Both the position numbers and the translations under genes were made by a program. Under the pieces are notes generated by a model. The model was not told the DNA's origin. It did no database searches and saw only the letters and a list, made by a program, of their open reading frames with translations. Shown here piece by piece: positions 1 through 5,843 of a DNA stretch of 10,943 nucleotides; position 1 is the stretch's first letter; each line of letters starts with the position of its first letter. This DNA comes from Pseudomonadota bacterium (GTDB taxonomy: Bacteria; Pseudomonadota; Alphaproteobacteria; Sphingomonadales; Sphingomonadaceae), in the NCBI GenBank assembly GCA_023386135.1, contig JAEWKG010000307.1, positions 1-10,943 of the forward strand, written 5' to 3'.

Positions 1-956
1 TCGTCACCGGCCCCGACGTGGTGAAGACCGTGACCAACGAGGTGGTGACGCAGGAGGAGCTCGGCGGGGCGATCACCCACACCACCAAGACCTCGGTCGC
101 AGATCTCGCCTACGAGAACGACATCGAGGCGCTGCTCGCGACCCGCGCGTTCTTCGACTACCTGCCGCTGTCGAACCGCGAGCCGGTGCCGGAACGCCCG
201 ACTGCCGACGCGTGGGACCGGATCGAGGACAGCCTCGACACGCTGATCCCGGCCAACGCCAACCAGCCCTACGACATGCACGAAGTGATCCGAAAGGTCC
301 TCGACGAGGGCGACTTCTTCGAGATACAGCCGGCGCACGCGGGCAACATCCTCACCGGGTTCGGCCGGGTCGAGGGGCGCACGGTGGGCGTGGTCGCGAA
401 CCAGCCGATGGTGCTGGCGGGCGTGCTCGACATCAACTCGAGCAAGAAGGCCGCGCGCTTCGTGCGCTTCTGCGATGCGTTCGAGATTCCGATCCTGACC
501 TTCGTCGACGTGCCCGGCTTCCTTCCCGGCACGGCGCAGGAGATGGGCGGGATCATCAAGCACGGCGCCAAGCTATTGTTCGCCTATGCCGAGGCGACCG
601 TGCCCAAGATCACCGTGATCACCCGCAAGGCCTATGGCGGCGCCTACGACGTCATGGCCTCCAAGCACCTGCGCGGCGATCTCAACTACGCCTGGCCCAC
701 CGCCGAGATCGCCGTGATGGGCGCCAAGGGCGCGGTCGAGATCATCTTTCGCGGGCTGGGGCCGGAGGAAATCGCGGAGAAAACCCGCGAGTACGAAGAG
801 CGCTTCGCCAACCCCTTCGTGGCGGCGCAGCGGGGGTACATCGACGAGGTGATCTACCCGCACTCGACCCGCCGCCGGATCGCGCTGGGCCTCAGGAAGC
901 TACGCGGGAAAGTGCTCGAGAACCCGTGGAAGAAGCATGACAATATTCCGCTTTAG
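1..956 (+). CDS. pccB: Propionyl-CoA carboxylase beta (carboxyltransferase) subunit, 3' part only
   Basis: Transfers the carboxyl group from carboxybiotin to propionyl-CoA, giving methylmalonyl-CoA, as the beta subunit of the cytoplasmic PccAB complex. The frame is open from the left edge (first full codon at 3) to TAG at 954-956, so 317 C-terminal residues are visible. PccB proteins are about 510 residues, so the N-terminal carboxyltransferase domain lies mostly outside the window. Visible family signatures are VTGPDVVK at the edge, EELGGA, VDVPGFLPGT, and RKAYGGAYDVM followed by SKHL. The Asp in GGAYDVM is, as I recall from actinobacterial homologues, the residue linked to propionyl- rather than acetyl-CoA preference. 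The protein ends normally with no sign of a frameshift. The GTG at 18 is an internal codon, not the start. The partner subunit gene pccA begins at 9435, and every other gene here lies between the two. Confidence 0.95.
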   Translation, partial: VTGPDVVKTVTNEVVTQEELGGAITHTTKTSVADLAYENDIEALLATRAFFDYLPLSNREPVPERPTADAWDRIEDSLDTLIPANANQPYDMHEVIRKVLDEGDFFEIQPAHAGNILTGFGRVEGRTVGVVANQPMVLAGVLDINSSKKAARFVRFCDAFEIPILTFVDVPGFLPGTAQEMGGIIKHGAKLLFAYAEATVPKITVITRKAYGGAYDVMASKHLRGDLNYAWPTAEIAVMGAKGAVEIIFRGLGPEEIAEKTREYEERFANPFVAAQRGYIDEVIYPHSTRRRIALGLRKLRGKVLENPWKKHDNIPL

Positions 957-960
957 GAGG
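955..960 (+). promoter_or_regulatory. Shine-Dalgarno AGGAGG for the small membrane protein
   Basis: A consensus AGGAGG overlaps the last two bases of the pccB stop codon. It is 4 nt before ATG 965 and only 1 nt before the in-frame GTG 962, so ATG 965 is the better start. Confidence 0.7.
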
Positions 961-964
961 CGTG

Positions 965-1315
965 ATGGGAGACTGGGACCCCGTTGATGATGACCTCCAA
1001 GCAGGAAAGCTTTACTCCCCTGCAGATCGAAGGGCCATTGCGGAAATTCACGGAGTGACCGCTGGTCACGTCACGCAGCGCATCAATGTCCTCAATGGTC
1101 GACGAGCGAATCTCAAGAACCTTGGCTGCTTGGCCATCATTCTCGCGGTGCTGGCATACCTTCTTTGGCCAGCCGGAAACTCATCAGACATGCCTGCGGG
1201 TTCAACCGCTTCTGACCGCGAACGGTATGAAAATTTATCGCCTGAGGGCCAAGAATATGTGCGAGATCAAATGAAAAAGTACGATGAGCACTGTTCTCGT
1301 AGCGACGACTGCTGA
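965..1315 (+). CDS. Small single-pass membrane protein, unknown function
   Basis: A 116-residue protein that I do not recognise. ATG 965 is chosen over GTG 962 because of the AGGAGG at 955-960. Residues 1-47 are polar and probably cytoplasmic. Residues about 50-68 (LKNLGCLAIILAVLAYLLW) form one membrane helix, followed by a polar tail of about 48 residues with two cysteines near the end (C110 and C116). The Arg/Lys-rich stretch before the helix suggests N-in topology with a periplasmic tail. Base composition differs from its neighbours: hand counts give 28/60 G+C for 1201-1260 and 30/60 for 1081-1140, against 38/60 for 10261-10320 in pccA. The codon use (AAA, TTT, TTA) fits an acquired or weakly expressed gene. 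It sits 8 nt after the pccB stop, so it is probably co-transcribed with pccB. The ORF and RBS make it likely to be real; its function is unknown. Confidence 0.65.
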   Translation: MGDWDPVDDDLQAGKLYSPADRRAIAEIHGVTAGHVTQRINVLNGRRANLKNLGCLAIILAVLAYLLWPAGNSSDMPAGSTASDRERYENLSPEGQEYVRDQMKKYDEHCSRSDDC

Positions 1316-1320
1316 ATAAT

Positions 1321-1326
1321 GGAGAG
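1321..1326 (+). promoter_or_regulatory. Shine-Dalgarno GGAGAG that fixes the mce start
   Basis: GGAGAG sits 4 nt before ATG 1331. The in-frame upstream ATG at 1319 shares its last base with this purine run, so a start there would only translate the ribosome-binding site (MEREMKLG). This supports ATG 1331. Confidence 0.65.
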
Positions 1327-1330
1327 AGAG

Positions 1331-1792
1331 ATGAAACTCGGCCGTCTCAATCACATCGGCGTCGCGACACCTTCGATCGCGGACAGCGTGGCCTATTACC
1401 GCGAGGTGATGGGGGCAACGCAGATCACCGAGCCGTTCGACTTGCCCGAGCAGGGCGTGAAGGTCTGCTTCGTCGATACGCCCGGTCCTTCGACAGGCTC
1501 AGGAGGAGCGGAGTTAAGTGGAACGCAGATCGAGCTGATCGAGGCGCTGTCCGAAGCCTCGCCGATCCACGGGTTTCTCGAAAAGAACCCGCTCGGGGGG
1601 CAGCATCACCTGTGCTACGAGGTGCCCGATATCGCCGAGGCGCGTAGCTGGTTCGAGGGGCTGGGCAAGCGCATCCTCGGCCCCACCCGCATCGGCGCGC
1701 ACGGGACGCCGATCTTCTTCCTCCACCCCAAGGACATGATGGGGCAACTGACCGAGATCATGGAGACGCCGCGGGGCTCGGACTCTCACTAA
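1331..1792 (+). CDS. mce: Methylmalonyl-CoA epimerase (VOC fold) with a repeat-derived loop insertion
   Basis: Interconverts (S)- and (R)-methylmalonyl-CoA, linking propionyl-CoA carboxylase to the mutase in the cytoplasm. It is 153 residues from ATG 1331 and has two VOC beta-alpha-beta modules. The first opens with LGRLNHIGVATPSI and the second with GGQHHLCYEVPDI. By family comparison, the metal ligands are H8, Q66 (TQIELIE), H92 or H93 and E142 (LTEIME), so the active site looks complete. The odd part is residues about 51-64 (PGPSTGSGGAELSG), between strand VKVCFVDT and the Q66 strand. It is encoded by a copy of the intergenic repeat also found at 2912-2941. Other epimerases, as I remember them, have a much shorter turn here. 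The reading frame is kept and the extra segment is Gly/Ser-rich, so the enzyme is probably still active. It starts 15 nt after the preceding stop codon. Confidence 0.9.
   Translation: MKLGRLNHIGVATPSIADSVAYYREVMGATQITEPFDLPEQGVKVCFVDTPGPSTGSGGAELSGTQIELIEALSEASPIHGFLEKNPLGGQHHLCYEVPDIAEARSWFEGLGKRILGPTRIGAHGTPIFFLHPKDMMGQLTEIMETPRGSDSH
1485..1517 (+). repeat. REP-like element embedded in the mce reading frame
   Basis: Bases 1486-1515 match 2913-2942 at 28 of 30 positions; the two differences are G for A at 1496 and G for T at 1505. Both copies carry TCCTTCGACA, GCTCAGGA and GAGCGGAGTT in order. The same element also occurs inverted at 2868-2895. This copy lies inside mce and is translated as PSTGSGGAEL, including a TTA leucine codon that is rare in GC-rich genes. 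The conserved GCTC...GAGC arms can form a small hairpin. Confidence 0.85.
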
Positions 1793-1798
1793 GGTCCC

Positions 1799-1884
1799 GT
1801 CGGCCCGGACTTGATCCGGGCTAGTGCTTCTTCTTCGAGCGCCGCGCTGAAAGAAAGCACCACACCGGATCAAGTCCGGGGTGA
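1799..1884 (+). repeat. Inverted repeat pair downstream of mce
   Basis: CCCGGACTTGATCCGG at 1804-1819 is repeated exactly, in inverted orientation, at 1865-1880, with about 45 nt between. Weaker complementarity continues on both sides, from GTC at 1799 to GAC at about 1884 and inward through TGCTT/AAGCA. Each arm is also a short palindrome (CCCGGA-CTTGA-TCCGGG). It begins 6 nt after the mce stop. No U-run follows, so a role in mRNA 3'-end protection or processing is more likely than intrinsic termination. The motif resembles intergenic repeats I recall from sphingomonads and other alphaproteobacteria. Confidence 0.75.
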
Positions 1885-1912
1885 CGGTTGTGTGGTGGTC
1901 TGGCCGCTTCCC

Positions 1913-1988
1913 GTCGCCCCAGCGCAGGCTGGGGCCGCGTGCGGCGTGGCGCTACCCGGCACGAGACCCCAGCCTGCGCTGGGGCGAC
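1913..1988 (+). repeat. BIME-like palindromic pair with perfect 22-bp arms (copy 1)
   Basis: Arm 1913-1934 (GTCGCCCCAGCGCAGGCTGG plus GG) is the exact reverse complement of arm 1967-1988, around a 32-nt spacer at 1935-1966. Each arm also folds on itself (CCCCAGC-GCAG-GCTGGGG). The spacer matches the spacer of the element at 3565-3666 at 25 of 32 positions, so these are two copies of one composite element. It lies between mce and the crotonase gene, 73 nt before the latter's start. Confidence 0.85.
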
Positions 1989-2050
1989 GAATGGGGAGTT
2001 GCGTTGGCGATGGACCCACGCCACACCGGTTGCGAAGCGAAACGCAAACG

Positions 2051-2056
2051 GGAGAG
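2051..2056 (+). promoter_or_regulatory. Shine-Dalgarno GGAGAG deciding the crotonase start
   Basis: GGAGAG ends 5 nt before GTG 2062. This start gives a protein of normal family length. The frame is open farther upstream, to 1888, but that extension only translates the inverted repeats. Confidence 0.65.
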
Positions 2057-2061
2057 CGCGT

Positions 2062-2850
2062 GTGGCCGATTACGAAACCATCCTGACCGAGCGCAGCGGC
2101 GGCGTGCTCAAGATCACGCTCAACCGGCCCGAGCGCCTCAACGCCGCCTCGATCGAGTTGGCCGAGGATCTGACGCACGCGTTCTACGACCTCGGCGATG
2201 CGCGCGCGGTGCTGGTCACCGGCGCGGGCAAGGGGTTCTGCTCGGGCGCCGATCTCGCTGCGCGTGGCGGGGGTGATGAGCGGCGCGCCAAGGGCGGCAG
2301 CCACTTCGCGCTGCAGAACTATTACAACCCGCTGCTCAGCCAGATCCTGCGCTGCCCGGTGCCGGTGGTGACCGCGGTCAACGGACCGGCGGCGGGCGTC
2401 GGCTGCTCGATCGCGCTGGCGGGCGACTTCGTGCTCGCCGGCCAGAGCGCGTATTTCCTCCAGGCGTTCGTCAACATCGGGCTGGTGCCCGACGGTGGCT
2501 CGACCTGGCTGCTCGCCCGCGCCATCGGCCGCGCCCGCGCCACGCGGATGATGATGCTGGGCGAGAAGATCGGCGCGAGCCAGGCCGAGGAATGGGGCCT
2601 GATCTACAAGGCGGTCGAGGATGCGGCGCTGATGGACGAGGCCACAGCGCTCGCCACGCGCCTGTCCGAAGGGCCGACGCTCGCCTACCGCACGATGAAG
2701 GCCAACATCCAGACCGCGCTCGACGGCACGCTGCCGCAGGTGTTCCTCGCCGAGGCGGAAGGCCAGCGCGTGGCGGGCGGCAGCGAGGACGCGATGGAGG
2801 GCGGCATGGCCTTCCTCCAGAAGCGCAAGGCGGCCTTCAAGGGCCGGTAG
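2062..2850 (+). CDS. Enoyl-CoA hydratase/isomerase (crotonase) family, PaaG-like
   Basis: A 262-residue crotonase from GTG 2062, the usual size for the family. Oxyanion-hole segments are GFCSGADL (58-65) and NGPAAGVG (107-114). The two glutamates of classical enoyl-CoA hydratase (rat Glu144 and Glu164) are absent: the aligned positions are Ser116 (GCSIALAGD) and Phe136 (QAFVNIG). Instead there is an Asp at 144 in LVPDGGS, the arrangement of PaaG-type and related enoyl-CoA isomerases. A double-bond isomerase or ring-opening isomerase activity on an acyl-CoA is therefore more likely than simple hydration, but the substrate cannot be read from the sequence. The gene lies between mce and a GST gene, each gap filled by inverted repeats, so it may be a separate transcription unit. 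It may feed odd-chain or aromatic acyl-CoA breakdown into propionyl-CoA (inference). Confidence 0.88.
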   Translation: MADYETILTERSGGVLKITLNRPERLNAASIELAEDLTHAFYDLGDARAVLVTGAGKGFCSGADLAARGGGDERRAKGGSHFALQNYYNPLLSQILRCPVPVVTAVNGPAAGVGCSIALAGDFVLAGQSAYFLQAFVNIGLVPDGGSTWLLARAIGRARATRMMMLGEKIGASQAEEWGLIYKAVEDAALMDEATALATRLSEGPTLAYRTMKANIQTALDGTLPQVFLAEAEGQRVAGGSEDAMEGGMAFLQKRKAAFKGR

Positions 2851-2867
2851 TTCTCGCAGACCAACAC

Positions 2868-2945
2868 CCGCTCGTGCTGAGCCTGTCGAAGCACGCGAGC
2901 GCCACGTCAACATCCTTCGACAAGCTCAGGATGAGCGGAGTTTTT
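2868..2945 (+). repeat. Head-to-head REP-like pair with a following T-run
   Basis: An inverted copy at 2868-2895 (reverse complement CGTGCTTCGACAGGCTCAGC plus ACGAGCGG) faces a direct copy at 2911-2938; they agree at 23 of 28 positions. The arms could fold into one long imperfect hairpin. Within the second copy, GCTCA-GGA-TGAGC is a perfect 5-bp hairpin. TTTTT follows at 2941-2945, so a stem-plus-U-run terminator for the crotonase transcript is possible. The T-run is only 5 nt from the next start codon, and GGAG at 2937-2940 could serve as that gene's ribosome-binding site. Confidence 0.8.
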
Positions 2946-2950
2946 GCGTT

Positions 2951-3562
2951 ATGCTGTTCTACGATAGTCCGAACCCCGCCCCGAACCCGCGCCGGGTTCG
3001 CATCTTCGCCGCCGAGAAGGGCATTTCGCTGCCCAGCAAGGAAGTCTCGATCCCCGCGCGCGAGCAGAAGTCGCCCGAGTACGTCGCCAAGAACCCGCGC
3101 GGGCAGACCCCGGCGCTGGAGCTCGACAACGGGACGGTGATCGCCGAGAGCGTGGCGATCTGCCGCTTTCTCGAGGCGGTGCACCCCGACCCGCCGCTGT
3201 TCGGCCGCACCCCGACCGAGATCGGCCTGATCGAGATGTGGAATCGCCGCGTCGAGATGATCCTGATGCCGCCGGTCGGCGCGGTGTGGGTGCACACCCA
3301 CCGCTTCACCGCCGCGCTGCCCGGCCGCAACGCCGAGTGGGGCGAGAGCAACCGTCCGCGCATCGCCGATGCCTTCGCGTTCTTCGACCGCAGCCTGGAG
3401 AACAGCGAGTACCTGGCCGGAGACACGTTCTCGATGGCGGACATCCTGCTGCTGACCACGGTCGATTTCGCGACCTTCATCGGCAGTGGGCCGGACGCTT
3501 CGAACGGCGCGCTGATGCGCTGGCTTGAGACGGTCAGCGCCCGACCGAGCGCTTCGGCATAG
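2951..3562 (+). CDS. Glutathione S-transferase family protein
   Basis: A 203-residue protein of normal GST length. The N-terminal thioredoxin-like domain spans about residues 1-78 and shows NPRGQTPAL with the cis-proline P54, then the gamma-glutamyl-binding E66-S67 pair in IAESVAICRFLE. The all-helical C-terminal domain carries the N-capping box region AGDTFSMADILL. These features support glutathione binding in the cytoplasm. The substrate is not predictable, and no classical Tyr/Ser/Cys catalytic residue can be assigned with confidence in the LFYDSPNPAPNPRR start. ATG 2951 has only a weak GGAG 10 nt upstream, at the end of the repeat at 2911-2938. It is not an expected part of propionyl-CoA metabolism; detoxification or acyl-CoA-related thiol chemistry is a guess. 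Inverted repeats flank it on both sides, so it may be transcribed apart from the mutase operon. Confidence 0.88.
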   Translation: MLFYDSPNPAPNPRRVRIFAAEKGISLPSKEVSIPAREQKSPEYVAKNPRGQTPALELDNGTVIAESVAICRFLEAVHPDPPLFGRTPTEIGLIEMWNRRVEMILMPPVGAVWVHTHRFTAALPGRNAEWGESNRPRIADAFAFFDRSLENSEYLAGDTFSMADILLLTTVDFATFIGSGPDASNGALMRWLETVSARPSASA

Positions 3563-3564
3563 CC

Positions 3565-3666
3565 GTCGCCCCCGCGGAAGCTGGGGCCTCGCGCCGCCTG
3601 GCGCTCCCTTGCACGAGATGCCAGCTTTGACCTGCGGCCAGCTTGCGCTTCCGCTGGCATGACGAT
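3565..3666 (+). repeat. BIME-like palindromic pair (copy 2), with an internal partial duplication
   Basis: Arm 3565-3590 (GTCGCCCCCGCGGAAGCTGG plus GGCCTC) faces a diverged inverse arm at 3615-3666 (GAGATGCCAGC ... CTTCCGCTGGCATGACGAT). Arm 1 agrees with arm 1 of copy 1 at 19 of 22 positions, and spacer 3587-3618 agrees at 25 of 32. The second arm is interrupted by extra bases in which GCCAGCTT occurs twice (3620-3627 and 3638-3645). It starts 3 nt after the GST stop and ends 18 nt before the mutase start, so it fills nearly the whole gap. No U-run is present. Confidence 0.75.
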
Positions 3667-3683
3667 TGTGGTTAGGGGATGGT

Positions 3684-5843
3684 ATGACGGACTATTCCGA
3701 ACCACGCCCCACCCGCGCCGACTGGCAGGCGCGCGCCGACAAGGAAGTGAAGGGCAAGGACCTCGCCTGGCACACGCCCGAGGGGTTCGCGATCCAGCCG
3801 CTCTATACCGCCGAGGATGCCCCGGCGGACACGGGCCTCCCAGGCTTCGCGCCGTTCACCCGCGGCGTGAAGGCCAGCATGTACGCCGGCCGCCCGTGGA
3901 CCATCCGCCAGTACGCGGGTTTTTCGACTGCCGAGGAATCAAACGCCTTCTACCGTCGCAACCTGGCGATGGGGCAGAAGGGCCTGTCGGTCGCCTTCGA
4001 CCTCGCGACCCACCGCGGCTACGACAGCGATCACCCGCGCGTGGTCGGCGACGTCGGCAAGGCGGGCGTGGCGATCGACACCGTCCGCGACATGGAGATC
4101 CTGTTCGACGGCATCCCGCTCGATCAGATGTCTGTCAGCATGACGATGAACGGCGCGGTGATCCCGGTGCTGGCGTTCTTCATCGTCGCCGCCGAACGGC
4201 AGGGAGTCTCCCAGGAGAACCTCGACGGGACCATCCAGAACGACATCCTCAAGGAGTTCATGGTCCGCAACACCTATATCTACCCGCCCGAGCCGAGCAT
4301 GCGGATCGTCTCTGACATCATCGCATATACCTCGGCCAACATGCCGAAATTCAACAGCATTTCGATCTCGGGCTATCACATGCACGAGGCCGGCGCGACC
4401 GCAGTGCAGGAACTTGCCTTCACCATCGCCGACGGCAAGGAATACGCCACCCGTGCGATGGCGGCGGGGCTCGACATCGACGCGTTCGCCGGCCGGCTCT
4501 CGTTCTTCTTCGGCATCGGCATGAACTTCTTCATGGAAGTCGCCAAGCTGCGCGCCGCGCGCACGCTGTGGTACCGGGTGATGGACGGGCTTGGCGCGAA
4601 GAGCGAACGCTCCAAGATGCTGCGCACCCATTGCCAGACCAGCGGTGTCAGTTTGCAGGAGCAGGACCCCTACAACAATGTCATCCGCACCACGGTAGAG
4701 GCGATGGCGGCGGTGCTCGGCGGGACGCAGAGCCTCCACACCAACGCGCTCGACGAAGCGATCGCGCTGCCGACCGATTTCTCCGCCCGCATCGCCCGCA
4801 ATACCCAACTCGTGCTGCAGGAAGAGAGCGGGATCACCAACGTCGTCGATCCGCTGGGCGGTTCATACTACATCGAAGCTTTGACCGCCAAGCTGGTGAA
4901 AGAAGCGGAGAAACTGATCGCCGAGGCCGATGCGGCGGGCGGCATGACCGCGTTCGTCGCTACGGGTAAGCCCAAGGCGGCGATCGAGGAAGCCGCGGCC
5001 GCCAAGCAGGCGAGCATCGACCGCGGCGAGACCGTAATCGTCGGGGTCAACAAGTACCGCAAGGCGGAGGAAGAGCACCTCGATACGCTCGAGGTCGACA
5101 ACCACGCCGTGCGCGAGGCGCAGATCGCGCGGTTGAAGGCAGTGCGCGCGGGACGCGATGAAGCCGCGTGCCAAGCAGCGCTGGGCGAACTGACCAAGGG
5201 CGCGACCAGCGGCGGCAACCTGCTCGCGCTGGCGGTCGAGGCCGCGCGCCATGACGCCACACTGGGGGAAATCTCCGCCGCGATGGAGCAGGCGTTCGGC
5301 CGCTACGGCACCAACCCGACGCCGGTGACCGGCATCTACTCCGCCGCCTACGAAGGCGACAGCCGCTATGCGCAGGTTGTCGACGGGGTGCAGGCCGTCG
5401 CCCGCCGCCTCGGCCGCGCGCCCAAGGTGATGGTCGCCAAGATGGGGCAGGACGGGCACGACCGCGGCGCCAACGTCATCGCCTCCGCCTTCGCCGACAT
5501 GGGCTTCGACATCGTCAGCGGCCCGCTGTTCCAGACCCCGAGCGAAACCCGCGACATGGCGCTCGAGCAGAACGTCGACGCGATCGGCGCGAGCAGCCTC
5601 GCCGCCGGGCACAAGACGCTGATCCCCGAATTGATCCAGCTCCTCAAGGAAGCCGGCCGAGCCGACATCAAGGTTGTCGCCGGCGGCGTGATCCCGCCGC
5701 AGGACTATGACTTCCTGCGCGAGGCGGGGGTGCAGGGCATCTACGGCCCCGGCTCCAACGTGGTCGAGTGCGCCGCCGACCTGCTCCGCCTACTGGGACA
5801 CAACATGCCGCCGGTGGGTGAGCAGCTGGAGGCGGCCGAATGA
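3684..5843 (+). CDS. scpA: Methylmalonyl-CoA mutase, single-chain, B12-dependent
   Basis: Converts (R)-methylmalonyl-CoA to succinyl-CoA by an adenosylcobalamin radical mechanism. It is 719 residues from ATG 3684, normal for the catalytic chain. AGGGGA at 3674-3679 is 4 nt upstream; the in-frame TTG at 3666 lies in the repeat and is rejected. The N-terminal TIM-barrel domain shows YAGRPWTIRQYAGFS. Tyr77, Arg195 and Tyr231-His232 line up with Tyr89, Arg207 and Tyr243-His244 of the Propionibacterium enzyme at a constant offset of 12, arguing for methylmalonyl-CoA rather than isobutyryl-CoA. The C-terminal B12 domain has the DxHxxG motif D590-G-H592-D-R-G, with His592 the cobalt ligand, then GASSLAAGH and VAGGVIPP. 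No MeaB/ArgK chaperone gene is in this window. It overlaps the next gene by ATGA and heads the tightly packed run to pccA. Also called mutA, mcm or bhbA. Confidence 0.96.
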   Translation: MTDYSEPRPTRADWQARADKEVKGKDLAWHTPEGFAIQPLYTAEDAPADTGLPGFAPFTRGVKASMYAGRPWTIRQYAGFSTAEESNAFYRRNLAMGQKGLSVAFDLATHRGYDSDHPRVVGDVGKAGVAIDTVRDMEILFDGIPLDQMSVSMTMNGAVIPVLAFFIVAAERQGVSQENLDGTIQNDILKEFMVRNTYIYPPEPSMRIVSDIIAYTSANMPKFNSISISGYHMHEAGATAVQELAFTIADGKEYATRAMAAGLDIDAFAGRLSFFFGIGMNFFMEVAKLRAARTLWYRVMDGLGAKSERSKMLRTHCQTSGVSLQEQDPYNNVIRTTVEAMAAVLGGTQSLHTNALDEAIALPTDFSARIARNTQLVLQEESGITNVVDPLGGSYYIEALTAKLVKEAEKLIAEADAAGGMTAFVATGKPKAAIEEAAAAKQASIDRGETVIVGVNKYRKAEEEHLDTLEVDNHAVREAQIARLKAVRAGRDEAACQAALGELTKGATSGGNLLALAVEAARHDATLGEISAAMEQAFGRYGTNPTPVTGIYSAAYEGDSRYAQVVDGVQAVARRLGRAPKVMVAKMGQDGHDRGANVIASAFADMGFDIVSGPLFQTPSETRDMALEQNVDAIGASSLAAGHKTLIPELIQLLKEAGRADIKVVAGGVIPPQDYDFLREAGVQGIYGPGSNVVECAADLLRLLGHNMPPVGEQLEAAE

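Noticed and set aside
1319..1330. Upstream ATG for mce
   Set aside because: It would translate the Shine-Dalgarno run; ATG 1331 starts the conserved MKLGRLNHIGVA sequence.
1485..1517. mce as a disrupted pseudogene
   Set aside because: The insertion keeps the frame, adds no stop, and all four predicted metal ligands remain.
1989..2050. A promoter before the crotonase gene
   Set aside because: TTGCG-like stretches are present, but I could not support a -35/-10 pair with proper spacing.
1888..2061. N-terminal extension of the crotonase
   Set aside because: The extra 58 codons translate the inverted repeats; GTG 2062 has GGAGAG at the right spacing and gives the normal family length.
1811..2086. 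Small ORF of 91 codons in the mce-crotonase gap
   Set aside because: It is made almost entirely of the two inverted-repeat elements and runs into the crotonase coding region in another frame.
1870..2913. Minus-strand frame of 347 codons across the repeats and the crotonase gene
   Set aside because: It is a shadow of the crotonase frame, extended through the inverted repeats; no recognisable protein and no plausible RBS.
2592..3140. Plus-strand frame of 182 codons across the crotonase-GST junction
   Set aside because: It is in the wrong frame for both real genes and contains the typical spurious translation of the repeat (SLSKH, FDKLRMSG).
1799..3666. Possible CRISPR array from several repeated units
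   Set aside because: The repeats are of three different families, inverted rather than direct, irregularly spaced, and there is no cas gene.
3939..5612. Long minus-strand frames opposite the mutase
   Set aside because: The plus strand encodes a complete mutase with conserved residues; the minus products are low-complexity His/Asp/Arg strings.
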